Shown: piece by piece, positions 1 through 6,412 of the stretch
How the letters are laid out: the number at the start of each line of letters is the position of its first letter
Position numbering within the stretch: the stretch's first letter is position 1
Source: an uncultured Clostridium sp.
Lineage (GTDB): Bacteria > Bacillota > Clostridia > TANB77 > CAG-508
Length of the DNA stretch: 16,147 nt
NCBI GenBank assembly: GCA_900551615.1
Contig: URWN01000030.1
Location: 1-16,147 of the forward strand
Direction: 5' to 3'
The notes under the pieces: model-generated
What the model was told of the DNA's origin: nothing
The model's input: only the letters and a program-made list of their open reading frames with translations
Database searches by the model: none
Program-made: the position numbers and the translations under genes

Positions 1-771
1 GAAGCAGAAGGGTTTCAAGTATCTTTATTTAGATATAACGCTGGCATTAAAATAGTACTCTATATTGTTTCTTTATTTTTTGCTATTTTAGTAGTACCTT
101 CTATTATTATATTCATATTTGGTATCATGAAATTTTTTCAAAAAACAGTATTCATGAAGAAATCTGTTTTAGTTGCACAATTTGTACCAGATAGAAGATA
201 TAAAGATGGGCGCAGGCTGAACGGACATGTAAAACAAGATATAAGAATAAAAGTACCTTGTAATCCTTCCGAGCGAAAATCACTAATAAAAGCAGGCATA
301 TTATATATTTTACTCTCATTGTTTTTACTGGTCCCTATATTCTTATGGCGCTCTGTCGTTGAACAACAGAACATAGAGTATTATAAAGATATTATAGAAA
401 ATGAATTTGATGGAAATAGTGTATATTTTGGAACACTTTTTTCTGAAGAGGACAAAAACAAAATAAGAAAAGTTACAAAATTTATACAAGATTCTGATAA
501 AGATGTTATTGATATATCTTCAGATGCTGCAATTTATATGTTACCGTTAAAAAAGAACAATGGAGTATTTGATTTGCTGTTGTTAGGAAATTTGGGAAAA
601 GATGGAGAAAAAGGAATAGTAAACAAAATAGAAAAAATGGAAAATAAAATAATTTTGGTACCAAAAGAAAAAAAAACTTGGCAAGATTCAGATAGTGTAA
701 TAGATTTTGTAAAGAATAATTTTGAATATATCGGGGAGATTGAAGATTTATTGATATATGAAACAAGATAG
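1..771 (+). CDS. C-terminal part of a polytopic membrane protein, possibly glycosyltransferase-like (5' end outside window)
   Basis: The reading frame is open from the first base, so the gene enters from the left and 256 residues are visible. A methionine at base 127 follows no ribosome binding site and lies at the end of a membrane segment, so it is not the start. Two hydrophobic helices are seen, at about residues 17-45 and 108-124 of the visible part, separated by a basic loop. A soluble tail of about 130 residues follows, with the pattern DAAIYMLPL...LLLGNLGKDGEKG...WQDSD...EIEDLLIYE. From memory, tails like this close some Clostridia membrane proteins annotated as dolichyl-phosphate-mannose-type or uncharacterised glycosyltransferases. 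That assignment is tentative because the catalytic N-terminal part is missing. There is no clear terminator before the tRNA promoter 25 bases downstream. It appears unrelated to the secretion genes. Confidence 0.7.
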   Translation, partial: EAEGFQVSLFRYNAGIKIVLYIVSLFFAILVVPSIIIFIFGIMKFFQKTVFMKKSVLVAQFVPDRRYKDGRRLNGHVKQDIRIKVPCNPSERKSLIKAGILYILLSLFLLVPIFLWRSVVEQQNIEYYKDIIENEFDGNSVYFGTLFSEEDKNKIRKVTKFIQDSDKDVIDISSDAAIYMLPLKKNNGVFDLLLLGNLGKDGEKGIVNKIEKMENKIILVPKEKKTWQDSDSVIDFVKNNFEYIGEIEDLLIYETR

Positions 772-795
772 AATAAAAAAATATGAAAAAATCTA

Positions 796-824
796 TTGAC
801 AAATGTTTTTAAAAATGCTAATAT
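796..824 (+). promoter_or_regulatory. Sigma-A promoter of the tRNA-Ser unit
   Basis: A perfect -35 TTGACA (796-801), a 17-base spacer and a -10 TAATAT (819-824) are present. TGC just before the -10 makes it an extended -10 promoter. The predicted transcription start is near 831. This is the strongest-looking promoter in the window, as expected for a stable RNA gene. Confidence 0.85.
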
Positions 825-830
825 ATATAC

Positions 831-850
831 TGTCGCTAGACATAGCGACA
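831..850 (+). promoter_or_regulatory. Perfect 8-bp inverted repeat at the predicted tRNA transcript start
   Basis: TGTCGCTA (831-838) and its exact reverse complement TAGCGACA (843-850) flank the 4-base loop GACA. The repeat starts where the promoter at 796-824 would initiate and ends six bases before the first tRNA. It could be a hairpin at the 5' end of the precursor RNA, a guide for RNase P processing, or a DNA operator. The symmetry is seen directly; the role is inference. Confidence 0.55.
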
Positions 851-856
851 ACCAAT

Positions 857-948
<92 letters not shown>

Positions 949-960
949 ACTTTTTATATA

Positions 961-1017
961 GATATAAAAGACCATGAATTTATAATTTTATAGATTTAAG
1001 TTTTTATATCTTTTTTT
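961..1017 (+). terminator. Possible weak AT-rich hairpin between the two tRNA genes
   Basis: GATATAAAA (961-969) is the exact reverse complement of TTTTATATC (1002-1010), and a run of seven T (1011-1017) follows. The loop is 32 bases and the stem is nearly all A/T, so it may act as a partial terminator or a processing spacer rather than a strong stop. No separate promoter is evident before the second tRNA, so read-through is expected. Confidence 0.35.
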
Positions 1018-1025
1018 ATACAAAT

Positions 1026-1115
1026 GGAGATGTACCCAAGTGGTGAAGGGGATTGTTTGCTAAACAATTAGGTCTCGAAAGGGGCGCGGAGGTTCGAACC
1101 CTCTCATCTCCGCCA
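1026..1115 (+). tRNA. tRNA-Ser(GCT)
   Basis: The acceptor stem GGAGATG pairs with CATCTCC, followed by discriminator G and an encoded CCA (1113-1115). The anticodon stem ATTGT/ACAAT encloses the loop TTGCTAA with anticodon GCT at 1059-1061, reading AGC/AGU. A long variable arm and the T arm GAGGTTCGAACCCTC complete a class II serine tRNA. Its 3' end lies 71 bases upstream of the pilin promoter. tRNA 3' ends are frequent integration sites, but I found no second copy of this 3' end in the window. Confidence 0.97.
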
Positions 1116-1120
1116 ATAGA

Positions 1121-1153
1121 AAAAGTAAAAACTTATATTAGTTTTTACTTTTT
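1121..1153 (+). terminator. Intrinsic terminator of the tRNA-Ser unit
   Basis: A perfect 13-bp stem is formed by 1121-1133 and 1140-1152, with a 6-base loop TATATT and a 3' arm ending in a T run. It closes the tRNA transcript before the pilin promoter. The stem is A/T-rich but long and uninterrupted. Confidence 0.85.
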
Positions 1154-1185
1154 TGTATATAAATTGAAAAAAATATCAAAAAAAG

Positions 1186-1214
1186 TTGAAAAATAAAAAA
1201 ATATAAGGTATAAT
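1186..1214 (+). promoter_or_regulatory. Sigma-A promoter of the pilin gene cluster
   Basis: The -35 is TTGAAA (1186-1191), followed by a 17-base spacer and a consensus -10 TATAAT (1209-1214). Transcription would start near 1221, about 25 bases before the GTG start of the first pilin gene. Confidence 0.8.
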
Positions 1215-1245
1215 TATTTTATAGGACAAAAAGGAGGATACTTTT

Positions 1246-1782
1246 GTGCATAAGATAAAAAAAATATTTATTGTTTTAATTAGTACATATTTGGTATTTA
1301 TCAATGCTTTTTGTAATTTTTCTAGTGCTAAAACTGAAGAAAATTACAAAGGGGGATATACAAATTTTATAACTGTAAGTGCAAAAAAAGATCAAACATC
1401 TTCAAAAAGTACATCAACAAAGAAAAGCCAAACATCAGCCAAAAGTACTTCAAGTAAAAAGGATCAAACTTCTTCAGGTGGATCAACATCTTCAGAAAGT
1501 TCAACATCTACAATAGATCCTGGTGATTATAAGCCAGATGAATTATCAAATGTAGAAACAGAATTAATTTTTAATAAAACAGGAATAATATTAGCGGCTA
1601 TTAGAAATATAAGTATAGTAACATCAGTTATAGTACTAATGGTAATAGGTGTTAAGTATATATTAGGAAGTGTTGAAGAAAAGGCTAGTTATAAAGAAAC
1701 AATGGTACCATATATTATAGGTTGCATATTGGCAACATCAGGAATAGTAATTGTTTCATATATATATAATGCTTTTCATTAA
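1246..1782 (+). CDS. VirB2/TrbC-like type IV secretion pilin, long form with a Lys/Ser/Thr repeat
   Basis: This is a 178-residue pilus subunit candidate with a GTG start, chosen because AAGGAGG (1231-1237) lies 8 bases upstream. An N-terminal hydrophobic signal segment (residues 5-22) probably ends near the SSA at 26-28. A low-complexity region (residues 47-90) follows, holding three imperfect 12-residue units. The C-terminal half has two membrane helices flanking a charged loop: GVKYILGSVEEKASYKETM, then a second helix. This hairpin is the hallmark of VirB2/TrbC and Gram-positive T4SS pilins. It is the first of three paralogues; the other two lack the repeat. The repeat could be a flexible stalk that crosses the thick wall, or a site of modification; both ideas are inference. 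An 18-base gap separates it from the next gene. Confidence 0.85.
   Translation: MHKIKKIFIVLISTYLVFINAFCNFSSAKTEENYKGGYTNFITVSAKKDQTSSKSTSTKKSQTSAKSTSSKKDQTSSGGSTSSESSTSTIDPGDYKPDELSNVETELIFNKTGIILAAIRNISIVTSVIVLMVIGVKYILGSVEEKASYKETMVPYIIGCILATSGIVIVSYIYNAFH
1384..1491 (+). repeat. Three tandem 36-base units encoding a 12-residue Lys/Ser/Thr repeat
   Basis: Units at 1384-1419, 1420-1455 and 1456-1491 encode KKDQTSSKSTST, KKSQTSAKSTSS and KKDQTSSGGSTS. The units have drifted at the DNA level but keep phase and length, as in a duplicated linker that could gain or lose copies in frame. It lies between the signal segment and the pilin membrane hairpin. Confidence 0.85.
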
Positions 1783-1800
1783 TACAAAAGGAGATTAGTA

Positions 1801-2193
1801 TTGAAAAGGTTAATTATAAAAGTTATTTTATTTACAATTAGTATTATGTTTTTAACTGTTCCAGTTGTTAATGCAACAGGAATATCAGATGTGATAACAG
1901 GAGGAGATAGCTTTATAAAATCTGGTGAAAGTTCAGATACTACTATAGATAAAAGTGCATTAAAAAGCACATCAGATTCTTTATATAAAATATTATTAAT
2001 ATCAGCAATATGTATTGCAGTTGTAATAGCAGCAGTATTAGGAATAAAATTTATGATAGGTTCAGTTGAAGAAAAGGCTAAAATAAAAGATTCAATGGTT
2101 CCATTTATAATAGGATGTCTTGTAGCTTTTGGAGCATTTGGAATATGGGAATTAGCTATACAAATTGGAAACAATTTTTTAGGCCAAAATTAG
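1801..2193 (+). CDS. VirB2/TrbC-like type IV secretion pilin, medium form
   Basis: The protein has 130 residues. The TTG start is supported by AAAGGAG (1787-1793) with a 7-base spacer. A clear signal peptide (basic MKRLIIK, a hydrophobic core, cleavage likely after VVNA at residue 25) precedes a short Ser/Asp-rich segment (26-58). A membrane hairpin with GIKFMIGSVEEKAKIKDSM in its loop follows. The loop is nearly identical to those of the genes on either side, so the three arose by duplication. The first helix of the hairpin is Ala/Val/Ile-rich. The second contains Trp-Glu (IWELAIQIG), which the other two lack, so the subunits are not interchangeable by sequence. Co-transcription with the upstream pilin is likely from the 18-base gap. 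A hairpin in the downstream gap may reduce read-through to the third pilin. Confidence 0.85.
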   Translation: MKRLIIKVILFTISIMFLTVPVVNATGISDVITGGDSFIKSGESSDTTIDKSALKSTSDSLYKILLISAICIAVVIAAVLGIKFMIGSVEEKAKIKDSMVPFIIGCLVAFGAFGIWELAIQIGNNFLGQN

Positions 2194-2203
2194 TTATTAA
2201 AGT

Positions 2204-2227
2204 TTACTTAGAAAACTAGGTAATTTT
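2204..2227 (+). terminator. Hairpin between pilin genes 2 and 3, possible attenuator or partial terminator
   Basis: TTACTTAG (2204-2211) pairs with CTAGGTAA (2216-2223) through one T-G wobble, with an AAAA loop, followed by TTTT (2224-2227). The T run is short, so full termination is unlikely. It may instead tune the ratio of the third pilin to the first two or protect an RNA end. It lies 33 bases before the start codon of the third pilin. Confidence 0.4.
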
Positions 2228-2259
2228 ATAATATAGAAATAAAAAAGGGAGGAAATAAA

Positions 2260-2607
2260 ATGAAAAAAGCAGTAAAAATAATTACAATACTATTAGTGGC
2301 TATAATGTTAACTACTTTTGCAACAACTGTTTTTGCAGATGACGTATCATTTGATTCATTAAGTGCTAATTATCAAGGTAATTCAAAAGCTTTAACTGAC
2401 AAAGCAAATAACATAATGGGATTAATAAGAAATGTGGCTATAATAGCTTCAGTTATTATATTAATGGTATTAGGTGTAAAATATATGCTAGGTTCAGTTG
2501 AAGAAAAAGCAGAATACAAAAAATCTTTTATACCATTAATTGTTGGTATAGTATTAGTTGTATCAGCAACAGCTATAGCTTCATTTATATTTGGTATGGC
2601 AAAATAA
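2260..2607 (+). CDS. VirB2/TrbC-like type IV secretion pilin, short form
   Basis: The protein has 115 residues. The ATG start is preceded by GGGAGG (2247-2252) with a 7-base spacer. It has a textbook signal peptide (MKKAVK, hydrophobic core, cleavage probably after VFA at residue 26), then a 25-residue polar segment. Two membrane helices flank GVKYMLGSVEEKAEYKKSF. The mature protein would be about 89 residues, the closest of the three to a classical processed pilin. The strong ribosome binding site and its position next to a strong terminator suggest it may be the major subunit; this is inference. It shares a stretch of about 20 nearly identical bases (2491-2510) with the second pilin gene (2059-2078). 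Confidence 0.87.
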   Translation: MKKAVKIITILLVAIMLTTFATTVFADDVSFDSLSANYQGNSKALTDKANNIMGLIRNVAIIASVIILMVLGVKYMLGSVEEKAEYKKSFIPLIVGIVLVVSATAIASFIFGMAK

Positions 2608-2620
2608 ATATAAAAAATTA

Positions 2621-2653
2621 AGGAATAGTCTAGAAATAGATTATTCTTTTTTT
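2621..2653 (+). terminator. Intrinsic terminator after the pilin cluster
   Basis: GAATAGTCTA (2623-2632) pairs with TAGATTATTC (2637-2646) through one G-T wobble. A GAAA tetraloop closes the stem and seven T (2647-2653) follow. It separates the pilin transcript from the machinery operon, which has its own promoter at 2812-2840. The A/T-rich 160 bases between them hold scattered -10-like words (for example TATAAT at 2726-2731) without a matching -35, and no gene. Confidence 0.85.
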
Positions 2654-2811
2654 ATTTTATAAATATTTTTAATTGTTTAAATATCAACATAAATTTTAAT
2701 AAAATCTTTTAAATACTTATATCCCTATAATGATATAAAAAAATATTTATATATTGATATTACAAGAATGTTACAAATATATTAAATTTCCACTTTTTTT
2801 GATAAAAAGAG

Positions 2812-2840
2812 TACAATTATCCACAATTTTATGCTATAAT
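2812..2840 (+). promoter_or_regulatory. Extended -10 promoter of the secretion machinery operon
   Basis: A consensus -10 TATAAT (2835-2840) is preceded by TGC (2832-2834), giving an extended -10 element. The -35 at the usual spacing is weak (TACAAT, 2812-2817). Predicted start is near 2847, about 33 bases before the first gene. A weak -35 in this setting fits control by a DNA-binding factor; see the DnaA-like box inside the spacer. Confidence 0.7.
2817..2825 (+). promoter_or_regulatory. Perfect DnaA-box 9-mer within the operon promoter
   Basis: TTATCCACA matches the consensus DnaA box exactly. It sits between the weak -35 and the extended -10 of the machinery promoter. DnaA acts as a transcription factor at some bacterial promoters with such boxes. 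Only this one box was found nearby, so it is not an origin. Its function here is inference. Confidence 0.4.
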
Positions 2841-2880
2841 TAATAATGTATAAATATAAAAAGAATACGGAGGAAAAAAT

Positions 2881-3234
2881 ATGCAAACTTATGAAATACC
2901 AAGAAATTATAAAGGAGAAGGAAGAATATTATATATTTTTTCAACAAAAGGATTAATATTTACATGTGTAGGCGCTGGAATAGGATTAGTTTTTTACTTT
3001 ATATTAAGAATGTTAGGTTTTGGAACGGCAGGACTTATTATTACAGTAATATGTGCAGCAATAGGTTTTGTAATAGGAACATTAAAAGTGCCAGAATCTA
3101 ATGCATTTGAAATAACAAAAAAAACAGGTGGAGAAAATATAGATGATGTTATTTTAAGATGGATTAAATTTAAGAAGAATGGTAATAAAGTTTACATATA
3201 TAAACAAGAGGAGGAAACTAAAGATGGAGAGTAA
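2881..3234 (+). CDS. PrgI-family (VirB3-like) membrane protein
   Basis: The protein has 117 residues. The ATG start is preceded by GGAGG (2869-2873) with a 7-base spacer. The N-terminal motif YEIPRNYKGEGRILYIFSTKGLI is followed by two closely spaced membrane helices (about residues 25-43 and 47-66). A cytoplasmic tail contains the conserved-looking IDDVILRWIKFKKNGNKVYIY. This architecture is that of the PrgI family in Gram-positive conjugation systems, regarded as the VirB3 counterpart that docks the VirB4 ATPase at the membrane. It is the first gene of the operon, the usual position just upstream of VirB4. Its last 11 bases overlap the next gene, so translation is probably coupled. Confidence 0.88.
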   Translation: MQTYEIPRNYKGEGRILYIFSTKGLIFTCVGAGIGLVFYFILRMLGFGTAGLIITVICAAIGFVIGTLKVPESNAFEITKKTGGENIDDVILRWIKFKKNGNKVYIYKQEEETKDGE

Positions 3235-4477
3235 TCAATTAATAAATGCTTTAACATTGTTGTTAGGTATAATGGTTAGTATATTATTTATATTATGTGT
3301 TATATTTGTTGTATTAAAATTTAGAGAAAAAAAACCAAAAAACAAAAAAGAGAAAAATAAAGAAAAAAATATTCAAACAACAAAAACGGTAAATATTCCT
3401 CAAAGTTATAATAAGGAATCTATTTTTAAATTTATGGAATTTGATAAAATAGAAGACAATTTGATTGTTCAAAAAGATGGAAAAAGATTTCTAATGGTAA
3501 TAGAATGCCAAGGAATAAATTATGACTTAATGTCAGGACTAGAAAAAAATAGTGTTGAACAAGGATTTTTGCAATTTTTAAATACTTTAAGATATCCAAT
3601 TCAAATATATGTGCAAACAAGAACTGTAAATTTAAGTAATAGTATAAATTCATATAAGGAAAGAATAGATGCAATTTCTAAGGAATATGCAAATAAACAA
3701 ATGGAATATAATCAGAAGTTTAGATCTGGAAGATATACAGATGAAGAATTAAAGATGGATAAGTATGAATTAACTAGACAAAGAAATTTATATGAATATG
3801 GTGTAGATATAGTAAATAATACAGAAAGAATGAGTTTAAATAAAAATATATTAAGTAAGCATTATTATGTTATAATCCCATATTATTCAGATGAAGCTTC
3901 AAATGGTAATTATGACAAAAAAGAAATTTCAAGTTTAGCATTTTCTGAATTGTATACTAAAGCACAAGCAATAATTAGTTCATTATCTGTATGCGGAATA
4001 AATAGTAAAATACTTGATTCAACTGAATTAGCAGAATTATTATATATTGCTTATAATAGAGATGAGGCGGAACTATTTAATTTAAGAAAAGCATTAAATT
4101 CTGGATATGAAGATTTATATTCTACAGCACCAGATGTTTTAGATAAACGTATGAAAGAACTTGATATAAAAATAGAACAAGATGCAATAAAAAAAGCAAA
4201 TGAAACAATATATGATATTGTAGAAGAAAGTGAAAAAGAAAGAAGAGTAAAACAAAAAGAAGCAGAGTTAAATGATTTAATAGATCAAATGGCAATATCT
4301 TTAATTAAACAAAACAAAAGATCAATAGGTGATGACTTAGCTGATGAAGCAGTAGAAAAAATAGAAAAGGAAAAAGAAAATAAAAAGAAGGCTAAAACAG
4401 AAGAAAAAGAAGGAGGAGATAAAGATGGCAAAAAAGAAAAAACAACAAGAGGTAGAAAATCTACAAGAACAGTTTAG
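3224..4477 (+). CDS. Membrane-anchored TraC-like protein, related to VirB4 N-terminal domains but without an ATPase
   Basis: I place the start at ATG 3224 (417 residues) because GAGGAGG (3208-3214) lies 9 bases upstream; an in-frame ATG at 3179 has no such site and lies deep in the previous gene. Residues 9-31 form a membrane helix, then a Lys/Glu-rich stretch. Residues about 66-285 form an alpha/beta domain (KFMEFDKIEDNLIVQKDGKRFLMV...YPIQIYVQTR...YYVIIPYY...LLYIAYN) resembling the N-terminal TraC-like domain found in VirB4/TraC proteins. No Walker A or B motif is present. Residues 300-417 are highly charged and probably helical, ending in a basic tail. The following gene is a full VirB4, so this protein likely partners it at the membrane. 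The last 53 bases overlap the VirB4 gene. Confidence 0.75.
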   Translation: MESNQLINALTLLLGIMVSILFILCVIFVVLKFREKKPKNKKEKNKEKNIQTTKTVNIPQSYNKESIFKFMEFDKIEDNLIVQKDGKRFLMVIECQGINYDLMSGLEKNSVEQGFLQFLNTLRYPIQIYVQTRTVNLSNSINSYKERIDAISKEYANKQMEYNQKFRSGRYTDEELKMDKYELTRQRNLYEYGVDIVNNTERMSLNKNILSKHYYVIIPYYSDEASNGNYDKKEISSLAFSELYTKAQAIISSLSVCGINSKILDSTELAELLYIAYNRDEAELFNLRKALNSGYEDLYSTAPDVLDKRMKELDIKIEQDAIKKANETIYDIVEESEKERRVKQKEAELNDLIDQMAISLIKQNKRSIGDDLADEAVEKIEKEKENKKKAKTEEKEGGDKDGKKEKTTRGRKSTRTV

Positions 4478-6389
4478 AGAATATCGAGATGATGACATTA
4501 GAATATTAAAGAAAAAGTCAATAAAAGAGTTAATCGCTCCATCTGGAGTGGATGCTTCTAATATAGATCATTTGGAAATAATATCTAATACAAATAGATA
4601 TGCAAGAAGTTTTTTTGTATCATCTCTTCCTAGAATGTGTACTTTCCCTGAATTATTTAGGGATATGTATATGTTTGGTGATACAAATACATCTATATAT
4701 ATTAACCCAATCAAAGAAGATAAATCTCAAAATGATTTAAATAGAGTAATAAATGAACTAGAAACAGAAAGAATTATGGCATCTGATAAGGGAAATATAA
4801 ATAGGGAAAGTATACTTGCTCAAAAGAGATTAGAAGCTGAGCAGTTAAGAGATGAAATTGCAGCAGGATTTAATAAATTATTTGAAGCTTCTATTATAAC
4901 GACTTTATATGCATATAGTTTAGAAGATTTGGATAGACAAACAAAATTATTATCTTCTGAAATGGCAAAGACGCTAGTTGGAATAAAAACTGCTTGGGGA
5001 ATGCAAGAAGATGCGTTCAAATCTAATATGCCGTTTATGAATGATAAAATAAATAAAACACATACATTTGATAGAAATTCAATGGGAACAGTATTTCCTT
5101 TTACAACATCTGAGGTAGGACATCCAACAGGTGTTCCATTAGGATTTAATAAGCAAACAGGAACTCCAATTTTATTTGATAATTTTCATTCATCACTTTC
5201 AAATTATAATATGGTTATATTTGCTAAATCAGGTGCTGGTAAATCAGTTACAATGAAAACATTAATATCAAGATCATCTGTTTTAATGGGAATAGAAAGT
5301 TTAGCATTAGATGCAGAAGGTGAATATACAATAGTTGCTGAAAGCTTAGGTGGAATTAATGTTGTAATTAGTCCAACTTCACAAACAGTTATTAATTTAT
5401 TTGATGTAGAAACTGAAATTGTTAAAGATGAAATAACAGGTAAAGAAAGAGTTACATTAAATATTGAAAATAAAGTAGAAGATGTTACGCAAGCATTACT
5501 TACAATGGCTAGAGGAAGTACACGTTCAGATGAAGTTAATGAACTTACAAAACAGATAATAGCTGAATCAGTTGCAGAAGAGTATGCTGCACTTGGAATA
5601 AATAGTAATCCAGAGAGTTTATATAAATCAACAGGAAATTTAATGCAAGGTAATGTTTTTGCAAAGGAAAAGAAAGATATGCCAACAATTGGTTCTTGGT
5701 ATAGAAGAATTCAAGGAAAAGCCAGAGAGAATACAAACCAGGATTATCAGTATCATTATAGTTATTTATTAAAAGTTATGAAACAATACATAAGAGAATA
5801 TGATGGCCAAATGGCATATTTTGATGGACAATCTACATTTGAATTATTAGATGGAGCGCCATTTATAAACTTGGATATTTCTCAATTGGAAGAAAGATTT
5901 GCAAGACCACTTGCACAACAAATTTTACTTTCTTGGATTTGGGAAAAATTTGTTAAGAAAAATAGTGAAGATAGAAAAAAAGCTACACAAAAGAGAGTTT
6001 TAGTTGACGAAGCTTGGATGCTGTTACCATACCCAGAGGCTGTTGACTTTTTAAATAAAATGGCAAGACGTGCAAGAAAAAGAAATGTTTCACTTGCTAT
6101 AGTTTCTCAAAGATTCCAAGACTTTTATGAGAAACCAGAGGCACAAGCAGTTCTTACATCTTCAGATACAAAACTATTTTTAGCACAAGATAAATCTGAA
6201 ATACAATACTTAAAAGAGGTGTTTAAACTTTCAGAAGGGGAAGCTAACTTTTTAGTAACTTGCCAAAAGGGTGAGGGATTATTAAAAGTTGGTGCAGATT
6301 CGGCAATATTAAAGATAATGCCAACTAGAAAAGAATTTGAGTTTGTGGATACAAACTTAAATGATATTGCAAAAAGAAATAATGCGTAA
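4425..6389 (+). CDS. VirB4/TraE-family type IV secretion ATPase
   Basis: The protein has 654 residues, a normal length for Gram-positive VirB4. The ATG start is preceded by AGGAGG (4411-4416) with an 8-base spacer. The N-terminal domain (about 30-235) contains RYARSFFVSSLPRMCTFPEL, typical of the family. The ATPase domain has Walker A AKSGAGKS (residues 267-274, Lys273), a DAEGEY segment shortly after, and Walker B VLVDEAW with Asp528-Glu529. It ends with the conserved SLAIVSQRFQDF and TSSDTKLFLAQD segments. VirB4 energises pilus assembly and substrate transfer on the cytoplasmic face of the channel. It is the most reliable marker in the locus. A gap of 23 bases leads to the VirB6-like gene. 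Confidence 0.96.
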   Translation: MAKKKKQQEVENLQEQFREYRDDDIRILKKKSIKELIAPSGVDASNIDHLEIISNTNRYARSFFVSSLPRMCTFPELFRDMYMFGDTNTSIYINPIKEDKSQNDLNRVINELETERIMASDKGNINRESILAQKRLEAEQLRDEIAAGFNKLFEASIITTLYAYSLEDLDRQTKLLSSEMAKTLVGIKTAWGMQEDAFKSNMPFMNDKINKTHTFDRNSMGTVFPFTTSEVGHPTGVPLGFNKQTGTPILFDNFHSSLSNYNMVIFAKSGAGKSVTMKTLISRSSVLMGIESLALDAEGEYTIVAESLGGINVVISPTSQTVINLFDVETEIVKDEITGKERVTLNIENKVEDVTQALLTMARGSTRSDEVNELTKQIIAESVAEEYAALGINSNPESLYKSTGNLMQGNVFAKEKKDMPTIGSWYRRIQGKARENTNQDYQYHYSYLLKVMKQYIREYDGQMAYFDGQSTFELLDGAPFINLDISQLEERFARPLAQQILLSWIWEKFVKKNSEDRKKATQKRVLVDEAWMLLPYPEAVDFLNKMARRARKRNVSLAIVSQRFQDFYEKPEAQAVLTSSDTKLFLAQDKSEIQYLKEVFKLSEGEANFLVTCQKGEGLLKVGADSAILKIMPTRKEFEFVDTNLNDIAKRNNA

Positions 6390-6412
6390 AGTAGTCGGGA
6401 GGTTTAAACTTT

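Noticed and set aside
1026..1115. tRNA-Ser(GCT) as the attachment site of an integrated element
   Set aside because: No second copy of the tRNA 3' end, no integrase and no excisionase were found in the window, and the pilin promoter follows a normal tRNA terminator. It stays possible only if the far end lies outside.
1779..2174. A minus-strand frame opposite the second pilin
   Set aside because: The plus-strand gene has a signal peptide, a ribosome binding site and paralogues on both sides; the minus frame has none of these.
2817..2825. A replication origin at the DnaA box
   Set aside because: Only one box is seen and there is no cluster, no dnaA/dnaN or replication initiator gene and no iteron array.
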